A stretch of 64,000 bases of DNA from Geodermatophilus sp. DSM 45219 (GCF_900104025.1 NZ_FNIQ01000008.1:62001-126000), one strand, 5' to 3'; numbered from the stretch's first letter, positions 34,967 through 43,664 are shown. The notes: generated by a model not told the origin, from the letters alone. Numbers and translations are program-made.

Positions 34967-35697
34967 CGGGCGCGCCGCGCGCGGTGCGCGGCGTAGAACT
35001 GCGCGGCCGGCCGCAGGCAGAGCAGCACGACGATCGCCACGGCGCCGAGGAAGGGCACCAGGGCGAACAGCACCTCCCCGCCGCCGACCTCGCCGGTCGA
35101 GAGCCCGGTCAGGATGCTGAACAGGAACAGCGCCGTCACCGCCACGGCGATCCCGCCGCCCACCAGCAGCAGCACGCGGCTGCGGCCGGTCAGGGCCCGC
35201 ACCGACCCCCAGATCACCAGCACCGTCCAGACCAGCGCCGCGATCCCCGCGCCGATGGCGAAGGCCAGCGCGACGTCGGTGACCTCGCCGAGCTCGCCTG
35301 CGTCCACGTCGGCCAGGGTCGGGTCGCTCGCGATCACGTCCTCGAGGACGGTCCCGAGGAGCGCGCCGCCGAGCAGGAAGGCCAGCGACATCAGGGCGCC
35401 CAGCGCGCCGAACACGAAGCCGAGCACCGAGGCCACCACCACCGGCGTGGGCCGGGCCGGCACCGGTGACTGGCCGTAGGGGCCGTACTGGCCGTACTGG
35501 CCCTGCGGGTACTGGCCGTACTGGCCCTGCGGTGCGTACTGCCCGTAGCCGCCCGGCTGGCCGTACTGCGGCTGCCCGTACTGGGGGTACCCCGACTGCC
35601 CGCCGGCCCCGTACCCGGGCTGCTGCCCGTACTGGGGCGCGGGCTGCCCGGCCCGCGGGTCCGCGCCCGGGCGCGGCTCGTCGTCGTGGGTGCTCAT
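34963..35697 (-). CDS. Membrane protein with a Gln/Tyr/Gly-rich disordered N terminus
   Basis: 244 residues from ATG 35697, with GGAGAC upstream. Residues ~18-75 are an imperfect repeat of (P)QYGQ and QGQYGQYP units, low-complexity and presumably disordered. Four membrane helices follow (VVASVLGFVFGALGALMSLAF; ALAFAIGAGIAALVWTVLV; LLLVGGGIAVAVTALFLF; VLFALVPFLGAVAIVVLLCL), with a ~25-residue acidic loop between the first two. N-terminal Tyr/Gln/Gly/Pro extensions on four-helix membrane proteins are frequent in actinobacteria, but the function is not established. Confidence 0.7.
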   Translation of the reverse strand: MSTHDDEPRPGADPRAGQPAPQYGQQPGYGAGGQSGYPQYGQPQYGQPGGYGQYAPQGQYGQYPQGQYGQYGPYGQSPVPARPTPVVVASVLGFVFGALGALMSLAFLLGGALLGTVLEDVIASDPTLADVDAGELGEVTDVALAFAIGAGIAALVWTVLVIWGSVRALTGRSRVLLLVGGGIAVAVTALFLFSILTGLSTGEVGGGEVLFALVPFLGAVAIVVLLCLRPAAQFYAAHRARRAR

Positions 35698-35844
35698 GGT
35701 CTCCTCCGTCGGCGTCGGCGTCCGCCGACCGTCTCGCGGGCCAGGATCGTCGTCCCGCCCGTACCCGGGCAAGCGACCCCACCCCCCGGTGGGTGCGCGC
35801 TGCGCCGGGGACGGGGCTGGTCGGGCCCGCGGCTGCGAGCGCCC

Positions 35845-35850
35845 TAGGCT
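35845..35850 (+). promoter_or_regulatory. -10 element of a probable leaderless serA transcript
   Basis: TAGGCT lies eight bases before GTG 35859 with no ribosome site between. Confidence 0.5.
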
Positions 35851-35858
35851 GTGCTCCC

Positions 35859-37460
35859 GTGACCACGACCGCGCCCGTCGTCCTGATCGCCGAGGAACTC
35901 GCTCCCAGCGTGCTGGAGGTGCTGGGGCGCGACGTCGAGATCCGCCACGTGGACGGCGCCGACCGGGCCGCGCTGCTGCCGGCGCTCGGCGAGGCGTCCG
36001 CGGTGATGATCCGCAGCGCCACGACGATCGACGCCGAGGCGCTGGCCGCGGCACCGCGGCTCAAGGTGGTCGCCCGGGCCGGCATCGGCCTGGACAACGT
36101 CGACGTGTCCGCCGCGACCGAGCGCGGCGTCATGGTCGTCAACGCGCCGACGTCGAACATCGTGAGCGCGGCCGAGCACGCGGTGGCGCTGCTGCTGGCC
36201 GCCGCCCGGCACATCCCCGCGGCCGACGCGTCGCTGCGCGAGGGCACCTGGAAGCGCTCGAGGTTCACCGGCGTCGAGGTCACCGACAAGGTCGTCGGCG
36301 TGGTCGGCCTGGGCCGGATCGGTCAGCTGGTGGCCCAGCGGCTGGCCGCCTTCGACGTCACGCTGGTCGCCTACGACCCCTACATCCAGCCGGGCCGCGC
36401 GGCCCAGCTCGGCGTCCGCATGGTGTCGCTGGAGGAGCTGCTCCGCGAGGCGGACTTCATCACGATCCACCTCCCCAAGACGCCGGAGACCCTGGGCCTC
36501 ATCGGCGCCGCGGAGCTCGCCACCGCCAAGCGCGGCGTGATCGTCGTCAACGCCGCCCGCGGCGGGCTGGTCGACGAGGCCGCGCTGGCCGACGCGCTGG
36601 CGTCGGGCCAGGTCGGCGCCGCCGGCATCGACGTCTACGCCAAGGAGCCGTGCACCGACAGCCCGCTGTTCGGGCTGCCGAACACCGTCGTCACCCCGCA
36701 CCTGGGCGCCTCGACGACCGAGGCGCAGGACAAGGCCGGCACCGCGGTGGCGCACTCGGTGCGGCTGGCGCTGCAGGGCGAGTTCGTGCCCGACGCCGTC
36801 AACGTGCAGGCCGGCGGGGTCGTCGCGCCCGACGTCCGCCCGGGTCTCCCGCTGGCCGAGAAGCTGGGCCGGGTGTTCACCGCCGTCGCCGGCGGGCTGG
36901 CCCAGTCGGTCACCGTCGAGGTCCGCGGCAAGATCGCCGAGTTCGACGACTCGGTGCTGCAGCTCGCCGTCCTCAAGGGCGTGTTCTCCGACGTGGTCGA
37001 GGAGCAGGTCACCTACGTCAACGCCCCGCTGTTCGCCGAGCAGCGCGGCCTGGAGGTCTCGCTCACCAGCGACGTGGAGAGCCCGGACTACCGCAACCTG
37101 ATCAGCGTCCGCGGCGCGATGGCCGACGGCACCGAGGTGACCGTCTCCGGCACCCTGTTCGGCAAGAACCAGGTGCCCAAGCTGGTCGAGGTCAACGGCT
37201 TCGACATGGACCTCGACGCATCGGGCTACCTGCTGTTCTTCGTCTACACCGACCGGCCCGGCGTCGTCGGCACCGTCGGCGCGGCGCTCGGCGAGGCCGG
37301 CATCAACATCGCCGGCGCGCAGGTCAGCCGCACCACCCGCGGCGGCGAGGCGCTCATGGCGGTCACCGTCGACAGCCCGGTCCCGGCCGAGCTGCTCGGT
37401 GACATCGCCGGCCGGATCGGCGCGCGCGAGGCCCGGTCCGCGGACCTCACCCCGCGCTGA
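35859..37460 (+). CDS. serA: D-3-phosphoglycerate dehydrogenase
   Basis: 533 residues, the long actinobacterial form. NAD motif [18 protein letters not shown] at about residue 146, catalytic Arg in [15 protein letters not shown], Glu in DVYAKEP and His in [15 protein letters not shown]. An intervening domain (ASB, about 315-450) and a C-terminal ACT domain (about 455-533, [20 protein letters not shown] and [11 protein letters not shown]) follow; serine binds the ACT domain for feedback inhibition in homologues. It makes 3-phosphohydroxypyruvate for serine. The gene sits between ilvC and leuB, as in other actinobacteria, and lacks a ribosome site. Confidence 0.95.
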   Translation: MTTTAPVVLIAEELAPSVLEVLGRDVEIRHVDGADRAALLPALGEASAVMIRSATTIDAEALAAAPRLKVVARAGIGLDNVDVSAATERGVMVVNAPTSNIVSAAEHAVALLLAAARHIPAADASLREGTWKRSRFTGVEVTDKVVGVVGLGRIGQLVAQRLAAFDVTLVAYDPYIQPGRAAQLGVRMVSLEELLREADFITIHLPKTPETLGLIGAAELATAKRGVIVVNAARGGLVDEAALADALASGQVGAAGIDVYAKEPCTDSPLFGLPNTVVTPHLGASTTEAQDKAGTAVAHSVRLALQGEFVPDAVNVQAGGVVAPDVRPGLPLAEKLGRVFTAVAGGLAQSVTVEVRGKIAEFDDSVLQLAVLKGVFSDVVEEQVTYVNAPLFAEQRGLEVSLTSDVESPDYRNLISVRGAMADGTEVTVSGTLFGKNQVPKLVEVNGFDMDLDASGYLLFFVYTDRPGVVGTVGAALGEAGINIAGAQVSRTTRGGEALMAVTVDSPVPAELLGDIAGRIGAREARSADLTPR

Positions 37461-37462
37461 CC

Positions 37463-37468
37463 TAGGGT
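37463..37468 (+). promoter_or_regulatory. -10 element of a probable leaderless leuB transcript
   Basis: TAGGGT lies eight bases before ATG 37477, just after the serA stop, with no ribosome site between. Confidence 0.45.
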
Positions 37469-37476
37469 CACACCCC

Positions 37477-38499
37477 ATGCGCCTGGCAGTGATCCCCGGA
37501 GACGGCATCGGCTCGGAGGTGGTGGCCGAGGGTCTCAAGGTCCTCCGCGCGGTCGCCCCCGACGTCGAGAGCACCCCCTACGACCTCGGTGCCGCGCGCT
37601 GGCAGCGCACCGGCGAGCTGCTGCCGGACACGGTGCTCGACGAGCTGCGCGGCCACGACGCCATCCTGCTCGGCGCGATCGGCGACCCGAGCGTGTCGCC
37701 GGGCATCCTCGAGCGCGGGCTGCTGCTGCGGCTGCGCTTCGAGCTCGACCACCACGTCAACCTGCGCCCGGCGCGGCTGTTCGACGGCGTCCGCAGCCCG
37801 CTGGCCGAGCCCGGGCCCATCGACATGCTCTGCGTGCGGGAGGGCACCGAGGGCCCCTACGTCGGCAACGGCGGGGTCCTGCGCCGCGACACACCGCACG
37901 AGGTCGCCACCGAGGTCAGCCTCAACACCGCCTTCGGCGTGGAGCGGGTCGTCCGCTACGCGTTCGAGCGGGCGCTGGCCCGCCCGCGCCGGCACCTCAC
38001 GCTGATCCACAAGACCAACGTGCTCACCCACGCCGGGTCGCTGTGGTCGCGCACCGTCGAGGAGGTCTCCGCGGAGTTCCCCGAGGTCACCGTCGCCTAC
38101 CAGCACGTCGACGCGGCCTCGATGTTCTTCGTGACCGACCCGGGCCGCTTCGACGTCCTGGTCACCGACAACCTGTTCGGCGACATCGTCACCGACCTGG
38201 CCGCGGCGGTCACCGGCGGCATCGGGCTGGCCGCCAGCGGCAACCTCGACGCCTCGGGCACCAACCCGAGCATGTTCGAGCCGGTGCACGGCTCGGCGCC
38301 CGACATCGCGGGGCAGGGCGTGGCCGACCCGACGGCCACGGTGCTGTCGGTGGGCCTGCTGCTCGACCACCTCGGCCGCGCCGACCAGGCCCGCAAGGTC
38401 AACGCCGCGGTCGCCTTCGACCTGTCCACCCGCGACCCGCACGGCCCGGTGCGCACCCAGCAGGTCGGCGACCGGCTCGCCGCGCTCGCCGGCGGCTGA
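37477..38499 (+). CDS. leuB: 3-isopropylmalate dehydrogenase
   Basis: 340 residues from ATG 37477, typical of the short actinobacterial LeuB. It has the N-terminal [17 protein letters not shown], substrate arginines in [19 protein letters not shown], Tyr in [13 protein letters not shown], Lys in LIHKTNVL, metal aspartates in [19 protein letters not shown], and the NAD loop [19 protein letters not shown]. The protein oxidatively decarboxylates 3-isopropylmalate, and in this context could also act on the citramalate-derived 3-methylmalate. The serA-leuB gap is only 16 bases. A 16-bp hairpin follows. Confidence 0.95.
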   Translation: MRLAVIPGDGIGSEVVAEGLKVLRAVAPDVESTPYDLGAARWQRTGELLPDTVLDELRGHDAILLGAIGDPSVSPGILERGLLLRLRFELDHHVNLRPARLFDGVRSPLAEPGPIDMLCVREGTEGPYVGNGGVLRRDTPHEVATEVSLNTAFGVERVVRYAFERALARPRRHLTLIHKTNVLTHAGSLWSRTVEEVSAEFPEVTVAYQHVDAASMFFVTDPGRFDVLVTDNLFGDIVTDLAAAVTGGIGLAASGNLDASGTNPSMFEPVHGSAPDIAGQGVADPTATVLSVGLLLDHLGRADQARKVNAAVAFDLSTRDPHGPVRTQQVGDRLAALAGG

Positions 38500-38513
38500 G
38501 GGAGGACCACCCC

Positions 38514-38555
38514 GCACCCCGCCGTCCCCCGCACCTGCCGGGGACGGCGGGGTGC
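38514..38555 (+). terminator. Terminator hairpin after leuB
   Basis: GCACCCCGCCGTCCCC (38514-38529) and GGGGACGGCGGGGTGC (38540-38555) form a perfect 16-bp stem with a ten-base loop, starting 14 bases after the leuB stop. No U-tract. Confidence 0.75.
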
Positions 38556-38572
38556 GTGCTGTACTAGGGGAG

Positions 38573-38605
38573 ATGTCCCGCCCCTGCTCGATCCTCATCG
38601 CCTAG
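38573..38605 (+). CDS. cimA leader peptide (attenuation)
   Basis: ATG TCC CGC CCC TGC TCG ATC CTC ATC GCC TAG encodes MSRPCSILIA. It ends in the same ...I-A-stop as the ilvB leader and has two Ile codons and one Leu codon. GGGGAG lies immediately before the ATG. It is followed by the same hairpin-terminator layout as at ilvB. Isoleucine is the end product of the CimA route. Confidence 0.65.
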   Translation: MSRPCSILIA

Positions 38606-38660
38606 CGCGCAGCCGGCTCCCCGACTGCGCGCAGACCTCCCGTTCCCGGGGGGTCTTTTT
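38605..38660 (+). terminator. Attenuator of cimA
   Basis: Hairpin 1 pairs GCGCGCAG (38605-38612) with CTGCGCGC (38625-38632), starting in the leader stop codon. Hairpin 2 pairs GACCTCCC (38634-38641) with GGGGGGTC (38648-38655, one G-U pair) and is followed by TTTTT: a clear Rho-independent terminator 38 bases before cimA. Confidence 0.7.
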
Positions 38661-38698
38661 CGTGCGCGGGGCGAGTGCGCCGACCTCCGGAGATCCCC

Positions 38699-40273
38699 AT
38701 GCAGACCGCCACCGACTTCCACGTCTTCGACACCACGCTGCGCGACGGCGCCCAGCGCGAGGGCGTGAGCTACTCGGTCGCCGACAAGCTCGCCGTCGCG
38801 CGGCTGCTCGACGAGATCGGCGTCGGCTTCATCGAGGGCGGCTGGCCCGGTGCGCTGCCCAAGGACACCGAGTTCTTCGCCCGCGCCCGCACCGAGCTCA
38901 AGCTGCGGCACGCCCAGCTCGTCGCCTTCGGGGCCACCCGCAAGGCCGGCGTCCGGGTCGAGGACGACGCCCAGGTGCGCGCGCTGCTGGACGCGGAGAC
39001 CCCGGTCGTCTGCCTGGTCGCGAAGTCCGACGTCCGGCACGTGCGCGAGGCGCTGCGGACGACGCTCGAGGAGAACCTGGCCATGGTGCGCGACACGGTC
39101 GCGTTCCTTGTCTCCCACGGGCGGCGGGTGTTCGTCGACTGCGAGCACTTCTTCGACGGGCACGCCGCCGACCCCGCCTACGGCGTCGAGGTGCTGCGGA
39201 CCGCGTTCGCCGCGGGCGCCGAGGTCGGCGTCCTGTGCGACACCAACGGCGGGATGCTGCCGATGGGCGTGGGCCGGGTCGTGGCCGACGTCCGCGCGCG
39301 GGTGGACGGCAGGCTCGGCATCCACTGCCAGGACGACACCGGCTGCGCCGTCGCCAACACCCTCGCCGCCGTCGAGGCCGGGGTCACCCACGTGCAGGGG
39401 ACGGCGAACGGCTACGGCGAGCGCGCCGGCAACGCCGACACCTTCTCCCTGATCGGCAACCTGGTCACCAAGATGGGTCTGCCGGTCGTGCCCGAGGGGT
39501 GCCTGCCCGAGCTCCAGCGGGTGAGCCACGCCATCGCGGAGCTGGCCAACATCGCGCCGGACGACCACCAGCCGTTCGTCGGGGCGTCCGCGTTCGCGCA
39601 CAAGGCCGGCCTGCACGCCAGCGCGATCAAGGTCAGCCCGGAGCTGTACAACCACCTCGACCCGGCGGTCGTCGGCAACGACATGCGCATCCTGGTCACG
39701 GAGATGGCCGGGCGGGCGTCGGTCGAGCTCAAGGGCCGCGAGCTCGGCGTCGACCTCGACGGGCACGCCGACGTCATCGGCCGGGTCGTCGACCGGGTCA
39801 AGGTGCTCGAGGCCGACGGCTGGTCGTTCGAGGCCGCCGACGCCTCCTTCGAGCTGCTGCTGCGCGCGGAGCTGCCCGACGCCCCGGCGCCGCTGTTCGA
39901 GCTGGAGAGCTACCGCACCTCCGTCGAGCACTGGGGCAACGGCGACGTGGTCAGCGAGGCCACCGTGAAGGTGCACGTCGACGGCGAGCGGATCATCTCC
40001 ACCGGCGAGGGCAACGGCCCGGTCAACGCCCTGGACGTCGCGCTGCGCCAGGCCCTGGTCAGCCGGTACCCGCAGCTGGCCGACGTCTCGCTGGCCGACT
40101 ACAAGGTCCGCATCCTCGGCTGGAAGGGCGGCACCAGCGCCACCACCCGGGTGCTCATCGACAGCACCGACGGGGTGGGGGAGTGGACCACCGTCGGCGT
40201 CCACGCCAACATCGTCGAGGCCTCCTGGCACGCCCTGGTCGACGCCCTCACCTACGCCGTCCGCAGCCGCTGA
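38699..40273 (+). CDS. cimA: (R)-citramalate synthase
   Basis: 524 residues from ATG 38699, with CCGGAG eight bases before; the frame is open upstream through the attenuator. The TIM-barrel opens FDTTLRDGAQREGVSYS, with IEGGWPGALPKDTEFF, HCQDDTGCAVANTLAAVEAG (metal-binding) and GTANGYGERAGNADTF. A C-terminal regulatory domain from about 380 has LGWKGGTSATTRVLIDS. The GGWPGxxPKD signature and length identify citramalate synthase rather than LeuA. It condenses acetyl-CoA with pyruvate to start threonine-independent isoleucine synthesis; LeuCD and LeuB finish the path to 2-oxobutyrate. Confidence 0.92.
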   Translation: MQTATDFHVFDTTLRDGAQREGVSYSVADKLAVARLLDEIGVGFIEGGWPGALPKDTEFFARARTELKLRHAQLVAFGATRKAGVRVEDDAQVRALLDAETPVVCLVAKSDVRHVREALRTTLEENLAMVRDTVAFLVSHGRRVFVDCEHFFDGHAADPAYGVEVLRTAFAAGAEVGVLCDTNGGMLPMGVGRVVADVRARVDGRLGIHCQDDTGCAVANTLAAVEAGVTHVQGTANGYGERAGNADTFSLIGNLVTKMGLPVVPEGCLPELQRVSHAIAELANIAPDDHQPFVGASAFAHKAGLHASAIKVSPELYNHLDPAVVGNDMRILVTEMAGRASVELKGRELGVDLDGHADVIGRVVDRVKVLEADGWSFEAADASFELLLRAELPDAPAPLFELESYRTSVEHWGNGDVVSEATVKVHVDGERIISTGEGNGPVNALDVALRQALVSRYPQLADVSLADYKVRILGWKGGTSATTRVLIDSTDGVGEWTTVGVHANIVEASWHALVDALTYAVRSR

Positions 40274-40289
40274 CCCGGACGGCGGCACG

Positions 40290-40847
40290 GTGCAGGTCCT
40301 GGGGGTCGCTCCGGCGACGACCCTGACCGTCGACCTCGCGGCCCGGCGGCTGCACGAACGCCCGACCACGTTCGAGGACTGGGCCGTCGACGGCGTCCCG
40401 CTGCGGCGTCTGGTGGCCGACCGGTGGGGCGTGGACGACCTGCCGATCGAGATGAGCCGGCTCTGGCCGGAGGACCCCTCCGCCGCCGTGGCAAGCCTCC
40501 GGGCCCTCCTCGGCGAGGGGCCGGCCGACTTCGAGGACGGGCGGGGGGCGCTGCTCGTGTGCCCGACCGACCAGGACGTGAGCTGCCGTGCGCTCGGGGC
40601 CCGGGTCCTGATCGGGGAGGGGACGGTCGAGTGGCGGGACGTGGGCTGGCAGGTCGACGTCGAGCCGTTCGTCCCGGCGCCGGACGAGTACGGGCCACTC
40701 CTGCAGTTCCGGTTCGACCGGGCGCAGTACGAGCGGCTCCTGCGTCAGCTGCTCACCGCCTACGAGCGCCGGGGGTCCGAGCAGGCGGCCGCGCTCCCGG
40801 AGCCCGCACCCGAGCGACCCCGCTGGTGCCGACGGTTCCTGCGCTGA
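40290..40847 (+). CDS. Unrecognised 185-residue protein
   Basis: GTG 40290 begins 17 bases after cimA. The protein is soluble and acidic with a basic C-terminal tail (RPRWCRRFLR). Visible segments include TTFEDWAVDGVPLRRLVADRW and GALLVCPTDQDVSCRALGARV. The latter resembles proteins with an immunity-like or DUF fold but no specific family can be claimed. Codon bias matches neighbours. It may be co-transcribed with cimA. A 50-bp perfect palindrome lies eight bases after its stop. Confidence 0.6.
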   Translation: MQVLGVAPATTLTVDLAARRLHERPTTFEDWAVDGVPLRRLVADRWGVDDLPIEMSRLWPEDPSAAVASLRALLGEGPADFEDGRGALLVCPTDQDVSCRALGARVLIGEGTVEWRDVGWQVDVEPFVPAPDEYGPLLQFRFDRAQYERLLRQLLTAYERRGSEQAAALPEPAPERPRWCRRFLR

Positions 40848-40854
40848 GCGGGTG

Positions 40855-40904
40855 GTGTGCACCTGTGGCGCGTTCCCGGCCGGGAACGCGCCACAGGTGC
40901 ACAC
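40855..40904. repeat. 50-bp perfect palindrome
   Basis: Left arm GTGTGCACCTGTGGCGCGTT + CCCGG (40855-40879) is the exact reverse complement of the right arm (40880-40904), with no spacer. It lies between convergent genes (stops at 40847 and 40915), so it can serve as a two-way terminator. Its length and perfection are far beyond the usual hairpins in this window. Confidence 0.85.
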
Positions 40905-40914
40905 TGCTCCGCTG

Positions 40915-41322
40915 TCAGTGCCGGTACTCGTCGAGGCGCCACCACATCGCCAGCGCCATGGCGGGGAGCATCAGCACGTGCCCGGCGGTGAACAGGGACG
41001 ACCCGGACACCGCACCGGCCCAGTAGGGGACCAGCAGGACGGCGAAGGGGACGTACATCGCCGCCGACATCTCCGCGATCGCCGGCCACGAGTGGCCGCG
41101 GAACCGCATCCAGGCGGCCATCGCGATCGCCATGTTGGTGGCCATGACCATGGCGTGAACGTCGACCCGGTCGTCCAGGCCGGGCCAGAGCAGCGCCTCG
41201 AGCGGGCCCAGGACCACCATCCCGACCACCATCGCGACGACCATCTCGAGGTAGTGGCGGACGAGGTGCCAGGTGTGCCGCCCGCGGCTGCGGGTGTGCT
41301 GGGGAGGGGTCTGCGTCGTCAT
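40915..41322 (-). CDS. Met/His-rich four-helix membrane protein
   Basis: 135 residues from ATG 41322 (MTTQTPPQHTRSRGRHTW); an in-frame upstream opening lacks a good start. Four helices: YLEMVVAMVVGMVVLGPLEAL, AMVMATNMAIAMAAWMRF, MYVPFAVLLVPYWAGAV and AGHVLMLPAMALAMWWR. Met and His are strikingly frequent in and near the helices (DVHAMVMATNM). This suggests metal binding, but it is inference from composition. No named family. It is encoded beside, but not coupled to, the two-component pair. Confidence 0.65.
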   Translation of the reverse strand: MTTQTPPQHTRSRGRHTWHLVRHYLEMVVAMVVGMVVLGPLEALLWPGLDDRVDVHAMVMATNMAIAMAAWMRFRGHSWPAIAEMSAAMYVPFAVLLVPYWAGAVSGSSLFTAGHVLMLPAMALAMWWRLDEYRH

Positions 41323-41404
41323 GCCGCAGAGCGTCGGGTCCGGCGCCGTCCCTGCCAGGTGCCGGAGGTCACGATCACCGGTCACGGTCCGACGTGACCG
41401 GTGC

Positions 41405-42058
41405 TCACAGCAGGTCGAGGGCGCGGGCGCGCAGCGCCGCCTGGGTGCGGTCGCGGGCGCCGAGCTTGCCCAGCACGTTGGTCACGTGGTTCTTGACCGT
41501 GCCCTCGGCCAGGAACAGCGCCGTCGCGATCTCCCGGTTGGTGCGCCCGTCGGCCAGCAGGCGCAGGACGTCGAGCTCCCGGTCCGACAGCGGCACGACC
41601 AGCGGCTGTGGCCGGGACCGCGGGGCGTCGTCCAGCTGCGCGAAGCGGGCCACCACCTTGGCCGCGACCGACGGCTGGAGCACCGACTCCCCGCGCGCGG
41701 CGGACAGCACCGCCTCGACGAGCCGGTCGGAGGACACGTCCTTGAGCAGGTAGCCCAGCGCACCGGCCCGCAGCGCGGCGAACACGTCCTCGTCGTCGTC
41801 GAACGTCGTCAGCGCCAGCACCCGGACCCCCGGCTGCTCCACCCGCAGGCGTCGGGTCGCGGCGATGCCGTCGAGCACGGGCATGTGCAGGTCCATGAGC
41901 ACGACGTCGGGCTGCAGCCGGGTCGCCCGCTCCAGCGCCTGCTGCCCGTCGCCGGCCTCGCCCACCACCTGGACCTCGGGCCGGGCGCCCAGCAGGGTGA
42001 CCAGCGCCTCGCGGAACAGCGCCTGGTCGTCCACCACGAGCACGCGGACGGCGCTCAC
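41405..42058 (-). CDS. NarL/LuxR-type response regulator
   Basis: 217 residues from GTG 42058, overlapping the kinase stop by four bases. Receiver domain with D10-D11, phospho-acceptor D56 (VVLMDLHMPVLDG) and K106 (YLLKDVSS). The C-terminal LuxR helix-turn-helix from about residue 150 reads LSDRELDVLRLLADGRTNREI and AEGTVKNHVTNVLGKLGARDR. It is the partner of the upstream sensor kinase. What it regulates is not shown; the Met/His-rich membrane protein downstream and the transporter-free surroundings give no clear target. Confidence 0.92.
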   Translation of the reverse strand: MSAVRVLVVDDQALFREALVTLLGARPEVQVVGEAGDGQQALERATRLQPDVVLMDLHMPVLDGIAATRRLRVEQPGVRVLALTTFDDDEDVFAALRAGALGYLLKDVSSDRLVEAVLSAARGESVLQPSVAAKVVARFAQLDDAPRSRPQPLVVPLSDRELDVLRLLADGRTNREIATALFLAEGTVKNHVTNVLGKLGARDRTQAALRARALDLL

Positions 42059-43182
42059 CCGGGCACCTCGACCCGCAGCTCCGTGCCGCCGCCCGGGACC
42101 GACGCCACGCTCAGGTGCCCGCCGGCGCGCGCCGCGCGCTCCCGCAGCCCGACCAGGCCGAAGGCGTGCGCGTCCTCCCCGCATCGCGGCGTCGGCAGGC
42201 CGCGGCCGTCGTCCCGGACCGTGAGCCGCACCGTGCCGTCCTCGCCGTAGGTCAGGGTGACCCGCGCCGAGGCCGCCCCCGCGTGCTTGCGGACGTTGGT
42301 CAGCCCCTCCTGCGCCGACCGGAAGAGGGACTCCTCGGCCTCCGCCGGCAGCCGCCGCTCGGTCCCGACGACCTCGAGGCCGGCCGGGACGCCGGCCGCG
42401 GAGGCCTCGGCGACCAGGGCCTGCAGGGCGGTGCGCAGCGGCGGTGCCGTCCGGGGCTCGCGCAGCGTGGCCACCGACCGGCGGACCTCGGCCAGCGCCT
42501 CGCTCGCCTGCGCCTGCGCCTTGGCCAGGACGCCGTCGGCACGGGCGGGGTCCGACGACAGCACCGCCCGCGCAGCCTGGACCTGCATCTGCACGACGGT
42601 CAGGTGGTGGCCGAGGCCGTCGTGGATGTCACGCGCCAGCCGGTTGCGCTCGCGCGTGGTCGCCAGCTCCTCGGCCTGCGCGGCGTACCCGCGCAGCCGT
42701 TCGTTGGCCTCCGCCAGCTCGGCGCGCGCCCGCTGCGCCTGCTGCAGGAGCGCGGTGACGACGGCGGTGAACACCGCCGCGCCGAGCAGCCCCAGCGCGT
42801 TGCGGGCGAAGTCGGCCCAGCCCATCCCCAGGTGGACCAGCGGGACGATCGCGGTGACCACCGCCGCCGCCGGCAACGGGAGCAGCAGCACGCACTGGCT
42901 GACCAGCACGAGCAGCAGCAGCGTCGCGCCGACCCCGGCATGGGCCTCGCCGAACAGGAGCGCGCCGAGCGGCAGCTGGAGGCACACGTGGGCGGCGGTC
43001 AGCCAGTACCGGCGGGGAACGGGCTGACCGGCCAGCCACGGGAGCGCCACCAGGGCGTGCGCGGCGTACGTCACCGCGAGGGCGACGGCGAGCAGCGGGT
43101 CGGGGTCGTCGGTCGCCTCGACGGCGACCGTGAGCAGGGCCAGGACGGTCAGCACCGCCAGGGCGCGGTTCACGGTGGTCAC
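42055..43182 (-). CDS. Sensor histidine kinase (HisKA_3/NarX type)
   Basis: 375 residues from GTG 43182. Residues 1-150 form five or six membrane helices with short loops, so the sensing part is within the membrane. A coiled linker (AQRARAELAEANERLRGYAAQ) leads to the dimerisation domain with phospho-accepting H187 in RNRLARDIHDGLGHHLTVVQ. The ATPase domain has SAQEGLTNVRKHAGA (N box), VRDDGRGLP (G1) and GLVGLRERAARAGG (G2). The gene is translationally coupled to the NarL regulator. A terminator lies just upstream. Confidence 0.92.
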   Translation of the reverse strand: MTTVNRALAVLTVLALLTVAVEATDDPDPLLAVALAVTYAAHALVALPWLAGQPVPRRYWLTAAHVCLQLPLGALLFGEAHAGVGATLLLLVLVSQCVLLLPLPAAAVVTAIVPLVHLGMGWADFARNALGLLGAAVFTAVVTALLQQAQRARAELAEANERLRGYAAQAEELATTRERNRLARDIHDGLGHHLTVVQMQVQAARAVLSSDPARADGVLAKAQAQASEALAEVRRSVATLREPRTAPPLRTALQALVAEASAAGVPAGLEVVGTERRLPAEAEESLFRSAQEGLTNVRKHAGAASARVTLTYGEDGTVRLTVRDDGRGLPTPRCGEDAHAFGLVGLRERAARAGGHLSVASVPGGGTELRVEVPG

Positions 43183-43244
43183 TCTCGCGCCGCCGGCGCG
43201 CCGAGGTCAACGACACCGTCGACCCACCGGTCGACACCGCGGCC

Positions 43245-43277
43245 AGGTGCCCCTTCCCGCGGCGGGGAGGGGCACCT
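43245..43277 (-). terminator. Hairpin terminator after the monooxygenase gene
   Basis: AGGTGCCCCTTCCCGC (43245-43260) pairs with GCGGGGAGGGGCACCT (43262-43277) with one G-U pair and almost no loop. It separates the monooxygenase transcript from the kinase gene (both minus strand). Confidence 0.65.
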
Positions 43278-43303
43278 GACGCGTGTCCAGGGGCCGGAGC
43301 CCG

Positions 43304-43633
43304 TCAGCCCCTGGGCTGCACCTCGCCCATCGGGCCGAAGCCGCTCACCTCGGGGGCGTCGATGTAGATGATCTGCGGCTGCTCCGCGACCAGGTCGGAC
43401 ATCCAGTCGAAGGCGGCCTTGGCGTGCGGGGTGGCCACGTGCGAGGCGCCGGCGTCGGAGTCCCGGAAGCCCTCGATGCAGACGAAGGTGTTCGGGTCCT
43501 CCACGCTGCGGGACCACTCGAAGAAGAGGCTGCCCTCCTCGGCGTTCACGTTGCGGGCGTACTCGTCGGCCTTGGCCCGGAACTCGTCGATCCGGTCGGG
43601 GCGGACGGGGAACTTGATGACGATCAGGATCAC
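43304..43633 (-). CDS. ABM-domain monooxygenase (putative quinol monooxygenase)
   Basis: 109 residues from GTG 43633, with AGGAG eight bases upstream; the upstream opening is not coding. The dimeric α+β barrel pattern is VILIVIKFPVRPDRIDEFRA, GSLFFEWSRSVEDPNTFVCIEGF, ASHVATPHAKAAFDWM. The conserved His in AxHxxTPH is typical of antibiotic-biosynthesis monooxygenases such as YgiN, which oxidise quinols without a cofactor. The substrate is unknown. It is encoded 31 bases after the VOC gene on the same strand and likely co-transcribed. Confidence 0.75.
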   Translation of the reverse strand: MILIVIKFPVRPDRIDEFRAKADEYARNVNAEEGSLFFEWSRSVEDPNTFVCIEGFRDSDAGASHVATPHAKAAFDWMSDLVAEQPQIIYIDAPEVSGFGPMGEVQPRG

Positions 43634-43664
43634 GGGGGTCTCCTCTTCTCGGGTTTCCTCGGGG

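Noticed and set aside
35490-35660. A CRISPR-like or tandem-repeat array
   Set aside because: The short repeats are in frame and encode the Gln/Tyr/Gly-rich tail of a membrane protein; there are no spacers of constant length.
38564-40369. A 601-residue minus-strand frame over cimA
   Set aside because: Antisense to a complete citramalate synthase and its attenuator; no motif.
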